Shown here one piece after another: positions 1-11,560 of a stretch of DNA of 64,000 bases. Origin of the DNA: Primulina eburnea (Eukaryota > Streptophyta > Magnoliopsida > Lamiales > Gesneriaceae). The DNA lies in the NCBI RefSeq assembly GCF_022965805.1, contig NC_133114.1, forward strand, positions 9,196,261 to 9,260,260, in the 5' to 3' direction. The position numbers were made by a program, and so were the translations under genes. Each line of letters starts with the position of its first letter. Position 1 is the first letter of the stretch. A model generated the notes under the pieces. The model was not told where the DNA came from. It searched no databases and was given only the letters and a program-made list of their open reading frames with translations.

Positions 1-51
1 GGCTGAAACAGTTGTATAGATTGTATACTAAATTGTTTGAATATCAGATAC

Positions 52-3000
52 ATGCCTCCTCGAAGAGCAACAGTGCCTCTACGACCCTTAGCGCCAGAAC
101 AGGGGAGCACATCCGGAGATCCTATGGATGTTACGGCGACCCCTATGGAGACGTTGCTGAAGCGATTCCAATCCTTTCGACCTCCCACTTTAAAAGGTAC
201 CGAGAATGCCATCGAATGCGAAAGCTGGCTTGAGGATATTGAAATGCTATTCGACTCTTTGGAGTACAGTGACGAGAAGAGAATAAAGCTAATTGGCCAT
301 CAATTGCAAGATATAGCCAAGAATTGGTGGTTGAACATTAGGAGAGCTTTAGAGCAGCGGGGTACCGAGATTACGTGGAAGGTATTCAAGACGGAATTCT
401 ATCAGCGTTTCTTTCCCATCTCTTATCGCAAGGATAAAGGTGCAGAATTTGCCAATCTGAGGCAAGGGCAATTGAACATTGAGGAGTACGTTGCCAAATT
501 CTCTTCTTTGCTTCGTTTTGCACCTCATGTTTCAGGAAATGATGAGGCCATGGCAGATCAGTTTATAAATGGCCTGAATCCAGATATCTTTACGTTGGTC
601 AATACTGGGAGACCCGATAATTTCTCGGATGCATTGAATCGTGCCAAAGGAGCTGAAGCAGGATTGTTGAGACAACGGAGTGCTCCGTATGTTGCACCGA
701 GTCCGAGACCGCCACTACCTCCATCCCAAGTTCCTCCTCCTCGATTCGAAAGCGGTGGTAGTAGTAGTGGACGCAAAGAACAGCTGAAGGCGAAAGGAAA
801 ACAGTTTAAGCGACCTGGGAGCAGTTCGTCGAGCTCCAGCGGATCAAGACAGACTGGGTTTGATCAAAGTTCAAGGACTTCAGGTGTCTACTGTAATTCT
901 TGTGGAGGTAGGCATGCGACTGAACAGTGCCAGGGAGTTACAGGCCGATGTAACATTTGTAGGCAACCGGGGCATTTTGCCAAAGTCTGTCCCCAGAGAA
1001 GTGTACAGCAATGCCAGAGTGGAAGAGCATCCGGGTCCGTACCTCAGTTTGAGCGGCAGGCATCATCAGTTCACTCTTTTCAGCCTCCACTGGCACAGAC
1101 TCAACCCAGAGGCCGAGGTAGTCAGACGGTGACTCAACCCCCGAGGCAACAGGCTCAAGTGTTTGCATTGACAGAAGAGCAATCACAGGATGCACCAGAT
1201 GATGTTATAGCAGGTAACTGCTCTCTTTATGGTTATCCTGCTTATATCTTGATAGATACAGGTGCATCGCATACATTCATTTCAGAGCGATTTGCATTGT
1301 TGCATTCTTTGCCTGTTGAGTCTTTGCTAGATGTTGTGTCTATTAATTCTCCGTTGGGAAGTGGATTGATATCTGTAACTACGGTTAGACATTGCATTCT
1401 ACAGTTTGAGGGGCATGAAATTGACCTAGAGTGTATAGTGTTGGGTCTGGCTGATTTTGACTGTATAGTCGGTATTGACATGCTAACAAAGTATAGAGCT
1501 ACCGTGGATTGTTTCCACAAGATTGTCAGATTCAGACCCGAGATGACAGACGAGTGGAAATTCTACAGGAAGGGTTCCAAATCTCGGATTCCCTTGATTT
1601 CGGCTCTTACTATGAACAGATTGTTACAGAAAGGAGCAGATGGTTTCTTTATTTATGCTGTAGATATGCAGAAGTCGAGCTCGGCGTTGGCAGATATACC
1701 AGTAGTGCGGGAATTTCCAGATATTTTTCCAGATGAGATCCCAGGATTACCTCCGGTTCGTGAGGTAGACTTCAGTATTGATCTTACACCAGGTACCGTC
1801 CCTATTTCGAGAGCCCCGTATAGGATGGCACCCATCGAACTAAAAGAATTGAAAGCACAATTAGAAGATCTTCTAGCCAAGGGATATATCAGACCTAGTG
1901 TATCTCCTTGGGGCGCTCCGGTGCTGTTTGTGCGGAAGAAAGACGGTTCGATGCGATTGTGTATAGACTACCGGCAGCTGAATAAGGCAACGATCAAGAA
2001 TAAATATACTTTGCCTAGGATCGATGATTTATTTGATCAGTTGCAGGGATCCTCCGTGTATTCGAAGATTGATTTGCGTTCTGGATATCATCAGCTCAGA
2101 GTTCGAGATATAGACATACCAAAGACAGCATTTCGAACCAGGTATGGACATTACGAATTTATTGTCATGCCTTTTGGTTTAACCAATGCTCCTGCGGTAT
2201 TTATGGGCTTGATGAACCAAGTGTTTCAGAGATATGTAGATGAATTTGTCATTGTTTTCATCGATAATATTTTGGTGTATTCGAAAAATAGAAATGAGCA
2301 TGCAGAGCATCTCAGAATTGTTTTGCAGACGTTGAGAAACGAGCGACTGTATGCTAAATTGTCAAAGTGTGAGTTTTGGTTGAATCGAGTTGTATTCTTG
2401 GGGCATATCATTTCTGGAGATGGTATCTCTGTTGACCCAAGTAAAGTTGAAGCTATGATCAGTTGGTCGAGGCCGACTTCTGTACCAGAAATACGCAGTT
2501 TCATGGGCTTAGCCGGATACTACAGAAGATTTATCAAAGATTTCTCCAGTATTGCAAAGCCAATAACTCAATTGACACAAAAGAATGCACCATTTGTTTG
2601 GTCAGAGGAGTGTGAGTTTAGCTTTGTTGAATTGAAGAAAAGACTGACTAGTGCTCCAGTATTGACGATACCTTCAGGTACAGGTAATTTCGTTGTATAT
2701 TGTGATGCTTCTCATAGAGGTTTGGGATGTGTTCTTATGCAGCGAGGCCATGTGATCGCATACGCCTCGAGACAATTGAAGCCACATGAGGTACGATACC
2801 CCATTCATGATTTGGAATTGGCGGCTATCGTATTTGCATTAAAGATTTGGCGTCATTATCTCTACGGCGAAAAATTTGAGATATTCTCTGATCACAAGAG
2901 CCTAAAGTACCTATTCTCTCAATCAGAACTGAATATGAGGCAGCGTAGATGGCTTGATCTTTTGAAAGATTTTGATTGTGAAATCAAATATTATCCAGGA

Positions 3001-4587
3001 AAGTCAAATGCAGCAGCAGATGCCTTGAGTCGTAAGGTATGTTCTTTGTCCTTATCGACGATAGGTGTTAACAAATTAGTTGAAAATTGCTGTACATCTG
3101 GATTAGAATTTGATACAGATAGTAAGCCACTACGACTTTTTACGATCCAAGTTGAGCCCAATTTGATTATGAGGATCAAGGAAGCACAAAGAACCGATCA
3201 GAATGTGCAGAAATCAATCCAAATGGTCAGATCAGGGCATGTATCAGAATATCAGGTACGGGATCATGTGTTGTACGTGAATAACCGTCTAGTTGTGCCA
3301 GATGTTGCAGATTTGAGACAGCAGATTCTGTCAGAGGCACATTGTAGTCGGTTCAGCATTCATCCGGGTGGCAGGAAGATGTACAATGACTTGAAGACAC
3401 AGTTCTGGTGGAAGCAAATGAAGTCAGACATTGCCGAATTTGTGTCTAAGTGTTTGAACTGCCAACAGGTGAAAGCTGAGAGGAAGAAACCTGGTGGATT
3501 ACTTCAGAGTCTAGCCATTTCTGAATGGAAATGGGACCACATTTCCATGGATTTCGTGACGAAGTTACCCAGATCATCCAAAGGCTGTGATGCGATTTGG
3601 GTCATTATTGACAGACTGACCAAATCTGCATGTTTCATCCCATACAGAATGACGTATAGACAAGATCAGATGGCGGAGATTTATATTCGAGAGGTAGTCA
3701 GATTGCATGGAGTGCCGAAGTCTATTGTATCAGACCGTGATCCACGATTCACCTCACACTTCTGGCACAGTTTACAGCAGGCCTTAGGTACGACATTACA
3801 CCTGAGTACTGCTTATCATCCTCAGACAGACGGACAGTCAGAACGGACTATCCAGACTTTAGAGGATATGTTGAGAGCCGTCGTGCTAGATTTTGGCATT
3901 GGTTGGCAAGATTCTCTACCTCTTTGCGAATTCTCTTACAATAATAGCTATCAGACGAGTATCGAGATGGCACCGTTTGAAGCTTTGTATGGCAAGAAGT
4001 GCAGATCTCCGCTATATTGGGATGATATCTCAGAGCTACCAGAACTTGGGCCAGATATGATTCGTGACATGACAGAGAAGGTGAAACTCATTCAGAAGAG
4101 GATGAAGACAGCACAAGATCGACAAGCAAAGTACGCCAATATCAGACGTAGACCGTTAGTATTTGAGGCGGGAGATAGAGTGTTTTTGAAGATTTCTCCA
4201 TTCAGAGGCGTTGTTCGATTTGGCAAGCGCGGAAAATTATCTCCTCGATACATTGGTCCTTACGAGATTCTTGAAAAGATTGGCGATAGAGCTTATCGAC
4301 TTGCACTTCCTCCTTCTCTATCCGGGATACATGATGTCTTTCATGTATCGATGTTACGAAAATATATGCCAGATGCTTCTCATGTCATTCAACCTGACGA
4401 AGCTGAACTTGATCAGACTTTGAGCTATGTGGAACAACCGATACAGATTCTTGATCGAAAAGAAAATAAGCTCAGAACGAAGATTATCCCACTTGTGAAA
4501 GTCCAATGGAGTCGTCATGGCATCGAGGAAGCGACGTGGGAGACAGAAGCCAACATGCGACAGAAACACCCCGAATTATTTCAATAA
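52..4587 (+). CDS. gag-pol: gag-pol polyprotein of element A (1511 aa, uninterrupted)
   Basis: The start is the ATG at 52; the reading frame is open a few codons further but has no earlier ATG. Domains in order: retrotransposon gag (about 1-270); CCHC zinc knuckle beginning at Cys300 (CNIC, then GHFAKVC); aspartic protease with DTGA at 402-405; RT about 600-800; RNase H (first Asp 885, in YCDAS); integrase with an HHCC zinc region and the DD35E triad Asp1167, Asp1228, Glu1264; GPF/Y-like region; chromodomain-like C-terminus. The protein would make particles, mature them, copy RNA to cDNA and integrate it. The RT catalytic box reads FIDN: Asp738 is present but residue 739 is Asn (AAT at 2266-2268), where the family has Asp. 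The protein is therefore predicted to be RT-dead although no stop or frameshift occurs. Confidence 0.95.
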   Translation: MPPRRATVPLRPLAPEQGSTSGDPMDVTATPMETLLKRFQSFRPPTLKGTENAIECESWLEDIEMLFDSLEYSDEKRIKLIGHQLQDIAKNWWLNIRRALEQRGTEITWKVFKTEFYQRFFPISYRKDKGAEFANLRQGQLNIEEYVAKFSSLLRFAPHVSGNDEAMADQFINGLNPDIFTLVNTGRPDNFSDALNRAKGAEAGLLRQRSAPYVAPSPRPPLPPSQVPPPRFESGGSSSGRKEQLKAKGKQFKRPGSSSSSSSGSRQTGFDQSSRTSGVYCNSCGGRHATEQCQGVTGRCNICRQPGHFAKVCPQRSVQQCQSGRASGSVPQFERQASSVHSFQPPLAQTQPRGRGSQTVTQPPRQQAQVFALTEEQSQDAPDDVIAGNCSLYGYPAYILIDTGASHTFISERFALLHSLPVESLLDVVSINSPLGSGLISVTTVRHCILQFEGHEIDLECIVLGLADFDCIVGIDMLTKYRATVDCFHKIVRFRPEMTDEWKFYRKGSKSRIPLISALTMNRLLQKGADGFFIYAVDMQKSSSALADIPVVREFPDIFPDEIPGLPPVREVDFSIDLTPGTVPISRAPYRMAPIELKELKAQLEDLLAKGYIRPSVSPWGAPVLFVRKKDGSMRLCIDYRQLNKATIKNKYTLPRIDDLFDQLQGSSVYSKIDLRSGYHQLRVRDIDIPKTAFRTRYGHYEFIVMPFGLTNAPAVFMGLMNQVFQRYVDEFVIVFIDNILVYSKNRNEHAEHLRIVLQTLRNERLYAKLSKCEFWLNRVVFLGHIISGDGISVDPSKVEAMISWSRPTSVPEIRSFMGLAGYYRRFIKDFSSIAKPITQLTQKNAPFVWSEECEFSFVELKKRLTSAPVLTIPSGTGNFVVYCDASHRGLGCVLMQRGHVIAYASRQLKPHEVRYPIHDLELAAIVFALKIWRHYLYGEKFEIFSDHKSLKYLFSQSELNMRQRRWLDLLKDFDCEIKYYPGKSNAAADALSRKVCSLSLSTIGVNKLVENCCTSGLEFDTDSKPLRLFTIQVEPNLIMRIKEAQRTDQNVQKSIQMVRSGHVSEYQVRDHVLYVNNRLVVPDVADLRQQILSEAHCSRFSIHPGGRKMYNDLKTQFWWKQMKSDIAEFVSKCLNCQQVKAERKKPGGLLQSLAISEWKWDHISMDFVTKLPRSSKGCDAIWVIIDRLTKSACFIPYRMTYRQDQMAEIYIREVVRLHGVPKSIVSDRDPRFTSHFWHSLQQALGTTLHLSTAYHPQTDGQSERTIQTLEDMLRAVVLDFGIGWQDSLPLCEFSYNNSYQTSIEMAPFEALYGKKCRSPLYWDDISELPELGPDMIRDMTEKVKLIQKRMKTAQDRQAKYANIRRRPLVFEAGDRVFLKISPFRGVVRFGKRGKLSPRYIGPYEILEKIGDRAYRLALPPSLSGIHDVFHVSMLRKYMPDASHVIQPDEAELDQTLSYVEQPIQILDRKENKLRTKIIPLVKVQWSRHGIEEATWETEANMRQKHPELFQ

Positions 4588-4675
4588 TGTAAGTATTGAT
4601 CTAACTTTGATATTATTACTTTTGATGCTTTCATTGATAGAATGATATGCGATTTCGAGGGCGAAATCATTTCTT

Positions 4676-4688
4676 AGAGGGGGAGAAA
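4676..4688 (+). other. Polypurine tract of element A
   Basis: AGAGGGGGAGAAA lies directly before the TG that opens the 3' LTR at 4689. In LTR retrotransposons this tract primes plus-strand DNA synthesis. Its position fixes the LTR start. Confidence 0.85.
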
Positions 4689-4839
4689 TGTAAGGCTCAA
4701 AGATTTAGTTATCATAATCAGATGGATTCGTTGATAATTAAGATGATTGTAGATGTATTTAATTGGACTAGAAAAGAAAGGGGAATGTATAATAAAGATG
4801 TGAAAGATAGTCAAAAGAATAAGTAAGGCCGAAGCTATG

Positions 4840-5097
4840 GCACATATGCGCGAAGGAATGCGCGCATATGCATGAGAATTCCAGTAGCATTGGCGCATAT
4901 GCGCGGAAAGAGTGGCGCATATGCGCGACATGTACAGCAGCCTTGGCGCATATGCGCGAGAGTAGTGGCGCATATGCGCGGAGCGTCCAGAACCATTGGC
5001 GCATATGCGCGAGTTTAGTGGCGCATATGCGCGAGTGTTAAATCTGCCGAGACAGTAGGTCTCGCGCACATGCGCGAGTAATGCCGCGCATATGCGC
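4840..5097. promoter_or_regulatory. Array of 10 GCGCATATGCGC palindromes in the U3 of LTR A
   Basis: Ten 12-bp sites start at 4840, 4862, 4893, 4915, 4946, 4968, 4999, 5021, 5064 and 5086. Seven are exact perfect palindromes; those at 4840, 4862 and 5064 differ by one or two bases. Spacing alternates 22/31 bp, a 53-bp dimer unit, with one 43-bp gap before the last pair. The array ends about 48 bp before the TATA box, which suggests a binding platform for a dimeric regulator or a dense CpG methylation target. Function is inferred. Confidence 0.8.
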
Positions 5098-5144
5098 GAG
5101 ACGTGTATTTCAAAGGATTGGCCATGTGTCTTAAACCATGCAAT

Positions 5145-5158
5145 GTATATATATATAT
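5145..5158 (+). promoter_or_regulatory. TATA box of LTR A
   Basis: An alternating TA run in an otherwise mixed sequence, downstream of the palindrome array and within the first third of the LTR. This is the expected place for the retrotransposon promoter. Confidence 0.55.
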
Positions 5159-6539
5159 TGACACGAATTTTTCCTTCATTCCATCAGAATAAATTGAAAG
5201 GTGCAGAGGAAAGCTTCCATTTTCTTCATACGGTTGAATTGTACTTTTGTAAGATTTACTCATCCAAATTCAAATCCGACTTCGGTTTTGAACTCCCCTC
5301 CGTATTAGCTACGAGGTGATGTATTTTTCTTTCAGTTTCAACATGATTTGAGATATGGTGATTGGGGAAATTGTGAATTACACTAGATTATGTATTCTTG
5401 TGATGATTATGAATATATATTCGTAACCGGATCGAAGAACGGATGTCATATGCAATTGTTACGATTTTATAGCATGTTTAGAACTAAATATGCAGATTTT
5501 GGGTACTATGACATGTTTAGGATGATGATTATGAGTTGATGAGTTTAGATTGATAATGTGTTGATATCTGTTGAGAATTTGATTGACCGGTATCGCGAAT
5601 TACGTCGTTATGCCGTCGAAATGAATTGAGATCACGTAGTGACTTGGATATATGTTGATTTAGATTAGAAATTGATAGAGTGCGTATCCACATTTCCATT
5701 TCAGATTTGTATTGGCGACCGTGACAGCGATTCTACGACGAAAGGTATAGTACATGTTTTGTTTGGGGAATCACGACTCAAATGAGATCACATTTGAGTT
5801 TCCCAACCAAAATCACATACTTGTTTTATTGTTTATACCTTGATATGATTATGATTGTTATAGAACTTGTATGCAGCTCGTGCTATGCTTTGTTTACAGA
5901 TCATGTAGCATTGCATTATGCTTGTTTACAGATTTTGTATTCATGCATTAAGATAGGGCAGTCTGGAGATCAGGCAGACTACTAGATGTTCGGCGATATC
6001 TCAGCTTAGGGGAAGATCACCGCCCCTTTGTAGATGTGGATACAGATCAGGCCGAAGTCTAGGAATAAGACGTACAGCACCTCGATTGGTAGGGTAGGTG
6101 ACAGCCAGTGACGTCTTATTCACAACGGGATCCCTAGAGTTGTAGTCGAGTCGCATCTAGACATGATTAGGCTCGCATTGCATGATTATATATGAATGAC
6201 ATTCATATTAGCATGTTTCCTGTTTTAGATTGTTTATATGCATGTTACATGTTTATACTGGGATTTGTTCTCACCGGTTTTCCGGCTGTTGTTATGTCTG
6301 TATGTGTGCATAACAACAGGTGGGGCAGGATCTGGGTCACGACAGAGATGAGCGATGGACATAGCGTGGTGATCACGGGCCTAGCAGATGGACTAGTAGA
6401 GTTACTTTTATCTTGTACTGTATTTCACTACAAGTTACAGAGGATGGATTAAAACAAGAAATGTTGTATCCTATGTTTGTATATTACGTTTGCATGTTGT
6501 AAAATAAATAAAGAACTGATGTTGTTTAGTTACATTTGA

Positions 6540-6629
6540 GTAATGTAAAAAGCGAAAATTTGACCCACTTTTATATTATTGATCCATTTAATCCCAAGAA
6601 AAAGAATTAGAGACCGGGTCCCCACAATC
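6540..6629. other. Unassigned junction segment between elements A and B
   Basis: Read on the minus strand this begins TGTGGGGACCC immediately after the broken RNase H frame of element B, and it looks like the first 90 bp of an LTR-like sequence cut by element A. It may be a remnant of another LTR joined to B by deletion. I cannot assign it to a family. Confidence 0.3.
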
Positions 6630-8100
6630 TAAACAAACAACATATCCACCTGAGCCTGATGGAAAAGCTAGCACTAGAGCTGTCGTCAACATTTCCTTCA
6701 AAGTCTGAAAACTTGGCTCACATTTATCAGTCCACACAAAACGTCGATCTTTTTGCGTTAATTGGGTCATAGGCCTTGCTATATTAGAAAATACTTCAAT
6801 AAAACGCCTATAATATCCAGCCAATCCCAAGAAACTGCGAATATCAGAAATATTTGTAGGTGTTGGCCAATTGACAACAACTTCCACTTTACTAGGATCC
6901 ACTGATGCTCCTTGAGCTGATATAACATGACCCAGAAATACTACTCTGTCCAGCTAGAATTCACATTTAGAAAATTTTGCATACAATGGCGCTGCTCTGA
7001 GTGTCTGGAGGACTAACCTTAAATGTTCTCGATGCTCCTTATTTCTTTTCGAATAAATCAGAATGTCATCTATAAAGACAATAACAAATCTGTCTCTACA
7101 TTCTCGAAAAACACGATTCATCAAATCCATAAAAACCCCAGGAGCATTAGTTAATCCAAAAGGCATAACTAGAAATTCATAATGTCCATAACTTGTTCGA
7201 AATGCTGTCATCGGAATATCTTCCTCTCGAACTCTAAGCTGATGGTAGCCAGAACAAAGATCGATCTTTGAATACACTGATGTACCCTGCAACTGATCAA
7301 ACAAGTCATCGATACGCGGCAGAGGATACTTATTCTTCACAGTAGCTTTGTTCAACTGTATGTAATCAATGCACATTCTTATCGTTCCGTCTTTCTTCTT
7401 TACGAGCAATACCAAAGCTCCCCAAGGTGACATATTTGGTCTAATATAGCCTTTTTCTAGTAAGTCTCGTAATTTCTCTTTGAGTTCTTTCAATTCCGCT
7501 GGAGCCAAATGATATGGTGCTCTAGAAATAGGATTTGTCCCGGACACCAACTCAATGCTAAAATAGATTTTACTCTGGGGTGGAAATCCAGGAATTTCAT
7601 CAGGAAATACATCAAGGAATTCCTTGACAACAGGAATATCTGAAACTTCAAATCTTTTTCCCTGTGTTTCATCAACTGCATAGATCATGAATCCTTCATT
7701 TCCTGTCGACAGGATTCTAAACATTTCCATTGCTGACACTAATGGAATACTTTATTCTGAATCACTACCGTAAAAATTCCATTTACTACCATAATACGGT
7801 CTGAATCTGACAACTCCATGGAAACAATCAACGGTAGCTCGATAATTAGACAGAGTATCCATTCCCAGAATAAAGTCAAAGTCAGACATATCTAGCTTGA
7901 TTAGATTAGTTATCATAATATTGTCATCGAATCTAATCACACAATTCAGAATTATCTCACGAGACATCAAACATACACCAGCAGGAGTAGAGACTGACAC
8001 ATTATCTATCAACGGAGTAGTAGCAATCTCATGCTCATCAACAAATACAACAGATACAAATGAATGAGATGCTCCTGTGTCTATCAGTATGAACGCAAGA
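6630..8100 (-). pseudogene. pol: Protease, RT and partial RNase H of element B
   Basis: The protease box LIDTGAS lies near 8075-8095. A stop ends the protease frame at 7752-7754. RT runs 7739-6954 with [13 protein letters not shown], so both catalytic aspartates are present. A TGG-to-TAG type stop follows the KCEF motif at 6954, and the frame resumes 6902-6630 with [19 protein letters not shown] and the start of RNase H (GYVV). RNase H then breaks off at about 6630, where the sequence changes to unrelated DNA. No integrase remains. Confidence 0.85.
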
Positions 8101-8164
8101 TGATTAAAAATAAGGCAGATACCTGCAATAACTCCGCCTGGTGCATCTTGAACTTGATCCCGAG

Positions 8165-9322
8165 TTAAAGCATGAACTTGAGCCTGCTGTGGCCCTGGGA
8201 AACGCTGCTGTTCAGAACCTCTAGGCTGAGGATAGCTAGACTGCTGAAAAGACTGGTAGGAACAAAAGGTCTAGTTGCATGTCCTCCAAAACCCTGACCA
8301 AAATGAGGTTGCTGAAATTGTTGTCTCACTGCATTCGGACATACTCTAGCATAATGTCCAACTTTCCCACAGATATTACAAGATTCATGAACTCCCTTAC
8401 ACTGAATACTGATATGCTTACCACCACAACGATCACAAAATAATCCACCTGGTGACCCAACTGAACCTCCACGCTGACTGCCGGAACTAGAAGAACTATT
8501 ACGGGTCTGTTTCTTGAATTGTTTCCCTTGGGCCTTAAAGTGTTGCTGCTTTGGTTGCTGATAAGAATACGAAAGCTGATACGGCAGTAAGGGACGGTAT
8601 AGTGGTGCACCCATTGGCATCGGCACATTACCTCCGAAACTCTAAGGAAAACCTGGTTGAACTGACATAATTAACAGGTGCTCCAGCGACTACTAAAGTG
8701 CAAATGGTTCGATACAATCATTGCATAAAATGCGATAGCTTGTTCCGATCACTACTAGCAACATGAGGAACATAGGCAAGAAACGCTGAGAATTGAGAGG
8801 CATAATCCACTACAGTCATGTTACCTTGAGTCAATCTATTGAATTCAGCTTCGTTGTCCGAATAATACGAAGGCGGTGAATACTCTCGAGCAAACTAAGC
8901 GCAAAATACATCCCAAGTAACTCTTTCACCTGATTCTTTCAAAGCTTCCTCAGTAGTTTCCCACCATAACTGAGCTCGATATTTTAATTGACAAATAGCC
9001 AACTTAAGCTACAAATCAGGGGTGTACTCAACATATTAAACAAACTCTTCATACTTTTTAACCATGCTACAACTTTCTCACCATCTTCATTCCCAAAGAA
9101 TCGAGGAGGACGCATGTTCTGAAATCGGGATGTCACTAGTTCCATTTCACCCATCCCTCTAGTCAACTGATCCACTTCATGCTCAACGTTAACATTTCGT
9201 GCTTCACGGCGAGGACGACGACCTTGTCTTCGCCATTCAGTCTCGTTAAGTCCTCTCACATTAGGAGCTTTAGATTCCTGAACAACTTCTTTTCCTTTTC
9301 TGCCCCTACGACCAGGTGCCAT
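8165..9322 (-). pseudogene. gag: gag of element B, degraded
   Basis: It starts at the ATG at 9322 (MAPGRRGRKGKE). The N-terminal frame is open to 8984, the middle is broken by stops and frameshifts, and the C-terminal part (8626-8165) has a zinc knuckle CNICGKVGHYARVC (CX2CX4HX4C) that binds RNA in the particle. The order gag, knuckle, protease matches chromovirus gag-pol. Confidence 0.8.
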
Positions 9323-9533
9323 CTACAAGACACAAGGGTTTAATCCACAGGCAGAAACAAAATAACCGGTTGAGTATAAGAGCATAAACTTAAACTAATA
9401 CGCTCTAGTCACTAATTCAAATAATTCAAAACATAAAAACAAATAAGAGCAAATAATCAAACACATGCACAATCATTTTATTTGTGTCTAAACTCGAGTG
9501 TCCTAGACTCTAATTCGAGCGTATCCTAGTTAC
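9323..9533 (-). other. Leader of element B
   Basis: About 210 bp between the primer-binding site and the gag ATG; untranslated leader, no further signal recognised. Confidence 0.5.
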
Positions 9534-9545
9534 GCTCTGATACCA
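9534..9545 (-). other. Primer-binding site of element B (initiator Met tRNA)
   Basis: On the minus strand this reads TGGTATCAGAGC, the standard plant site complementary to the 3' end of initiator tRNA-Met. It lies 3 bp from the LTR edge at 9549 and sets the 5' end of the reverse-oriented element. Confidence 0.88.
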
Positions 9546-9548
9546 AAC

Positions 9549-11192
9549 TGTCAGGGCCCATGCTCTTAATTAATATTTAATTACCAAACAACAAGGATTA
9601 AATGATGTAAACAGCGAAAACGAGTTTAAAACGTTCATTTGAGCCTACAGAAATTTTGGCATGACCTTCCCGTAAGTAGGACATCCAAAAAAAACTCGAA
9701 ACACAACAACAATAATATATGCTCGAAAATAACTTCAAGTTCACAATCAACCAAACAAATATCCTACAGTTGCACTGGCCAGGACTAGACACAACATGCC
9801 ACAAATAAAATTCAAACAACATTAAAACATAACCATACTGCTACACATGGCATCTCCGTGGCAAATGTATCAAACCAGACTAATATATATAAATAGCTGG
9901 GAACTCTGACACCAACCGACTGACTACTGGGTACCACTCGCTGATGCTCCACCAGACGCGTCAAATCACTTGGAATGACCTGCCATGGCATAAAAAAAAA
10001 ACCACAACATCAAAAGAATACAGGGGTCGGACCCTAGTACGATAAACCAGTAAAATCACGACGTATATAAAAGGCATGTAATAATACCAAGTAAATGCAA
10101 TGCTATGCGATGCATGAATGGTAACAACGGAATAATGGATACCAAATGGAGTCCAAACGAATAGAGTCATCAACAGTAACAGTGGCCACCCGTGCCAGGA
10201 ATGCAGCATCAAATCGCCGCTCGTCCATGCACGTAGCATCGGGAATGCGAGTAGCTAATTCGCTCGTCCCTAGCTATCATCTGGGAATGTGGCTAATCCT
10301 AACCCACTCGTCCCTCTGATGACTCAATATATCCCAACAGAATCAACATAAATAGTCGTCAAAGAAGTCAAGGCTCAATATTTTATGCCAATACAATTAA
10401 TGCATGAATGCATCAGATTAAACATTCAAGGCACATAATAGCAAATAACATTCAGGAATATTCTTACACGCCAATATAAGCGTCATAATGATATAGTTTT
10501 GAGTGTGCCTCAAATTCAACTTACAATACCACAATAATTTCTTAAGGAATCTTGGATGAACGTCCAACGATATAACCTACAATATAAATTCGCTATACAC
10601 TTCAATATACTGCATTCAAACTAACTAAAACAATTTATATCGGAGCGGTTAAAAATCATTTCCGGACAGCCTATAAAACCCTTATACAATCTGAATTCAA
10701 GTTTAATACCTCAATACTCGAGGCTAAAATGCAAAACTGTAATTTCGCAAAGGTGGCTCGCCGGAAAAGTCATCGGAAACACTGTTCACGCTTGAAACAT
10801 AGCTGGAAATTAGGGTAAAAGCTCAATACTTCACTTTTACAAACCAGCACATCAAGAACAACCAAAATTCGAAGCCAAAATCTTACCTAAAACCAAATCG
10901 AAGCTCACGCACAGTTGCTGGAATTCAAGCCGATCGAACTCGATAACTTCCGATTCATGGCAGGAAATGCTCTAATAGAATGGAGGAACAAAGTTGCTAA
11001 GTTGCTGGACTACCTCTTCGACCGAGGGCGGCGAAACGCGACTGATGCAGAAAGATGAGAGAAGCGACGAGCAAGGCTGGGGGAAGAGCTTTTCTTTTCT
11101 GAATTTTGAGCGATTCATGTCTGTATATCAAATGGGTTGGGTTTTATTAAATAAAATGGGAAATGGGCTGGGCTTACTTATTGGGCCTCACA
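9549..11192 (-). repeat. 5' LTR of element B (1644 bp)
   Basis: In plus coordinates it opens TGTCAGGGCCC beside the primer-binding site and closes GGGCCTCACA, so on the minus strand it is TGTGAGGCCC...GGGCCCTGACA. The outer edge is exact because a conserved RNase H coding sequence continues directly from 11193. No second copy is present in the window. Confidence 0.82.
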
Positions 11193-11560
11193 CTGCAACT
11201 ATATTAGCTTTCACGGGATGATAGTTAATATTGCAGTCATAATATTTCACAAGCTCTAACCATCTTTGTTGCCTCATGTTCAACTCCTTTTGGGTTAAGA
11301 AGACTTGAGACTCTTGTGATCGGTAAAGATTTTTCACGTCTCACCATACAAGTAATGTCTCCAAATCTTTATAGCAAAAACAAATGTTGTTCGTTCGTGG
11401 TCATGAGTATAGTTCTTCTCATGTATGATCAATTGTCTAGACACATATGCAATAACTCGGTCATGCTACATAAGGACTGGGCCCAAACCTAGCTTTGAAG
11501 CATTTGTACACAACACAAATTTGGCTTCTCGGATAAAATGAGGCTCAACTCGTAAAATAC
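11193..11560 (-). pseudogene. Old gypsy RNase H fragment cut by element B
   Basis: Minus-strand translation contains ELNMRQQRWLELVKYYDC followed by a YHPVKAN motif, the end of the Ty3/gypsy RNase H domain. It breaks just before the expected ADALSR motif, exactly at the LTR of element B. Upstream parts are recognisable but full of stops. Element B therefore inserted here. Confidence 0.75.

Larger units (their letters stand above)
1..6534 (+). mobile_element. Element A: chromovirus (Ty3/gypsy, Tekay/Del-like), 3' 6.5 kb
   Basis: The window opens 51 bp upstream of the gag-pol ATG, so the 5' LTR and primer site lie outside. Visible in order are a short leader, one gag-pol frame, a polypurine tract and a complete 3' LTR. 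Integrase follows RNase H, and a chromodomain-like tail ends the polyprotein, which places it in the chromoviruses. The predicted TSD copy next to the 3' LTR is TTTGA (6535-6539); it cannot be confirmed because the 5' flank is missing. It abuts the truncated element B. Confidence 0.93.
4689..6534 (+). repeat. 3' LTR of element A (1846 bp)
   Basis: It starts TGTAAGG right after the polypurine tract and ends TTACA, giving a short terminal inverted repeat (TGTAA/TTACA). It holds a palindrome array (4840-5097), a TATA box (5145-5158) and overlapping AATAAA signals (6503-6512) close to the 3' end. It has no coding capacity; open frames across the palindrome array are by-products of that repeat. 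The end is inferred from the TG...CA rule because the second LTR is not in the window. Confidence 0.85.
6588..11192 (-). mobile_element. Element B: truncated Ty3/gypsy chromovirus, reverse strand
   Basis: From right to left: 5' LTR (11192-9549), primer-binding site, gag, protease, RT and the start of RNase H. The rest of RNase H, integrase and the 3' LTR are missing. The RT box is intact (FIDDILIYS), but several stops break the frames. It is inserted in an older RNase H sequence (11193 onward). Its sequence is closest in style to elements A and D. Confidence 0.88.

Noticed and set aside
4674..5069. 131-aa minus-strand ORF rich in Arg-Ala-Tyr and Cys
   Set aside because: It is translation of the palindrome array in LTR A, with no ATG-linked context or homology.
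4840..5097. Regular short repeats resembling a CRISPR array
   Set aside because: The repeats are 12-bp palindromes with 10-19-bp spacers that are themselves similar, lie in a plant LTR, and no cas gene is present.
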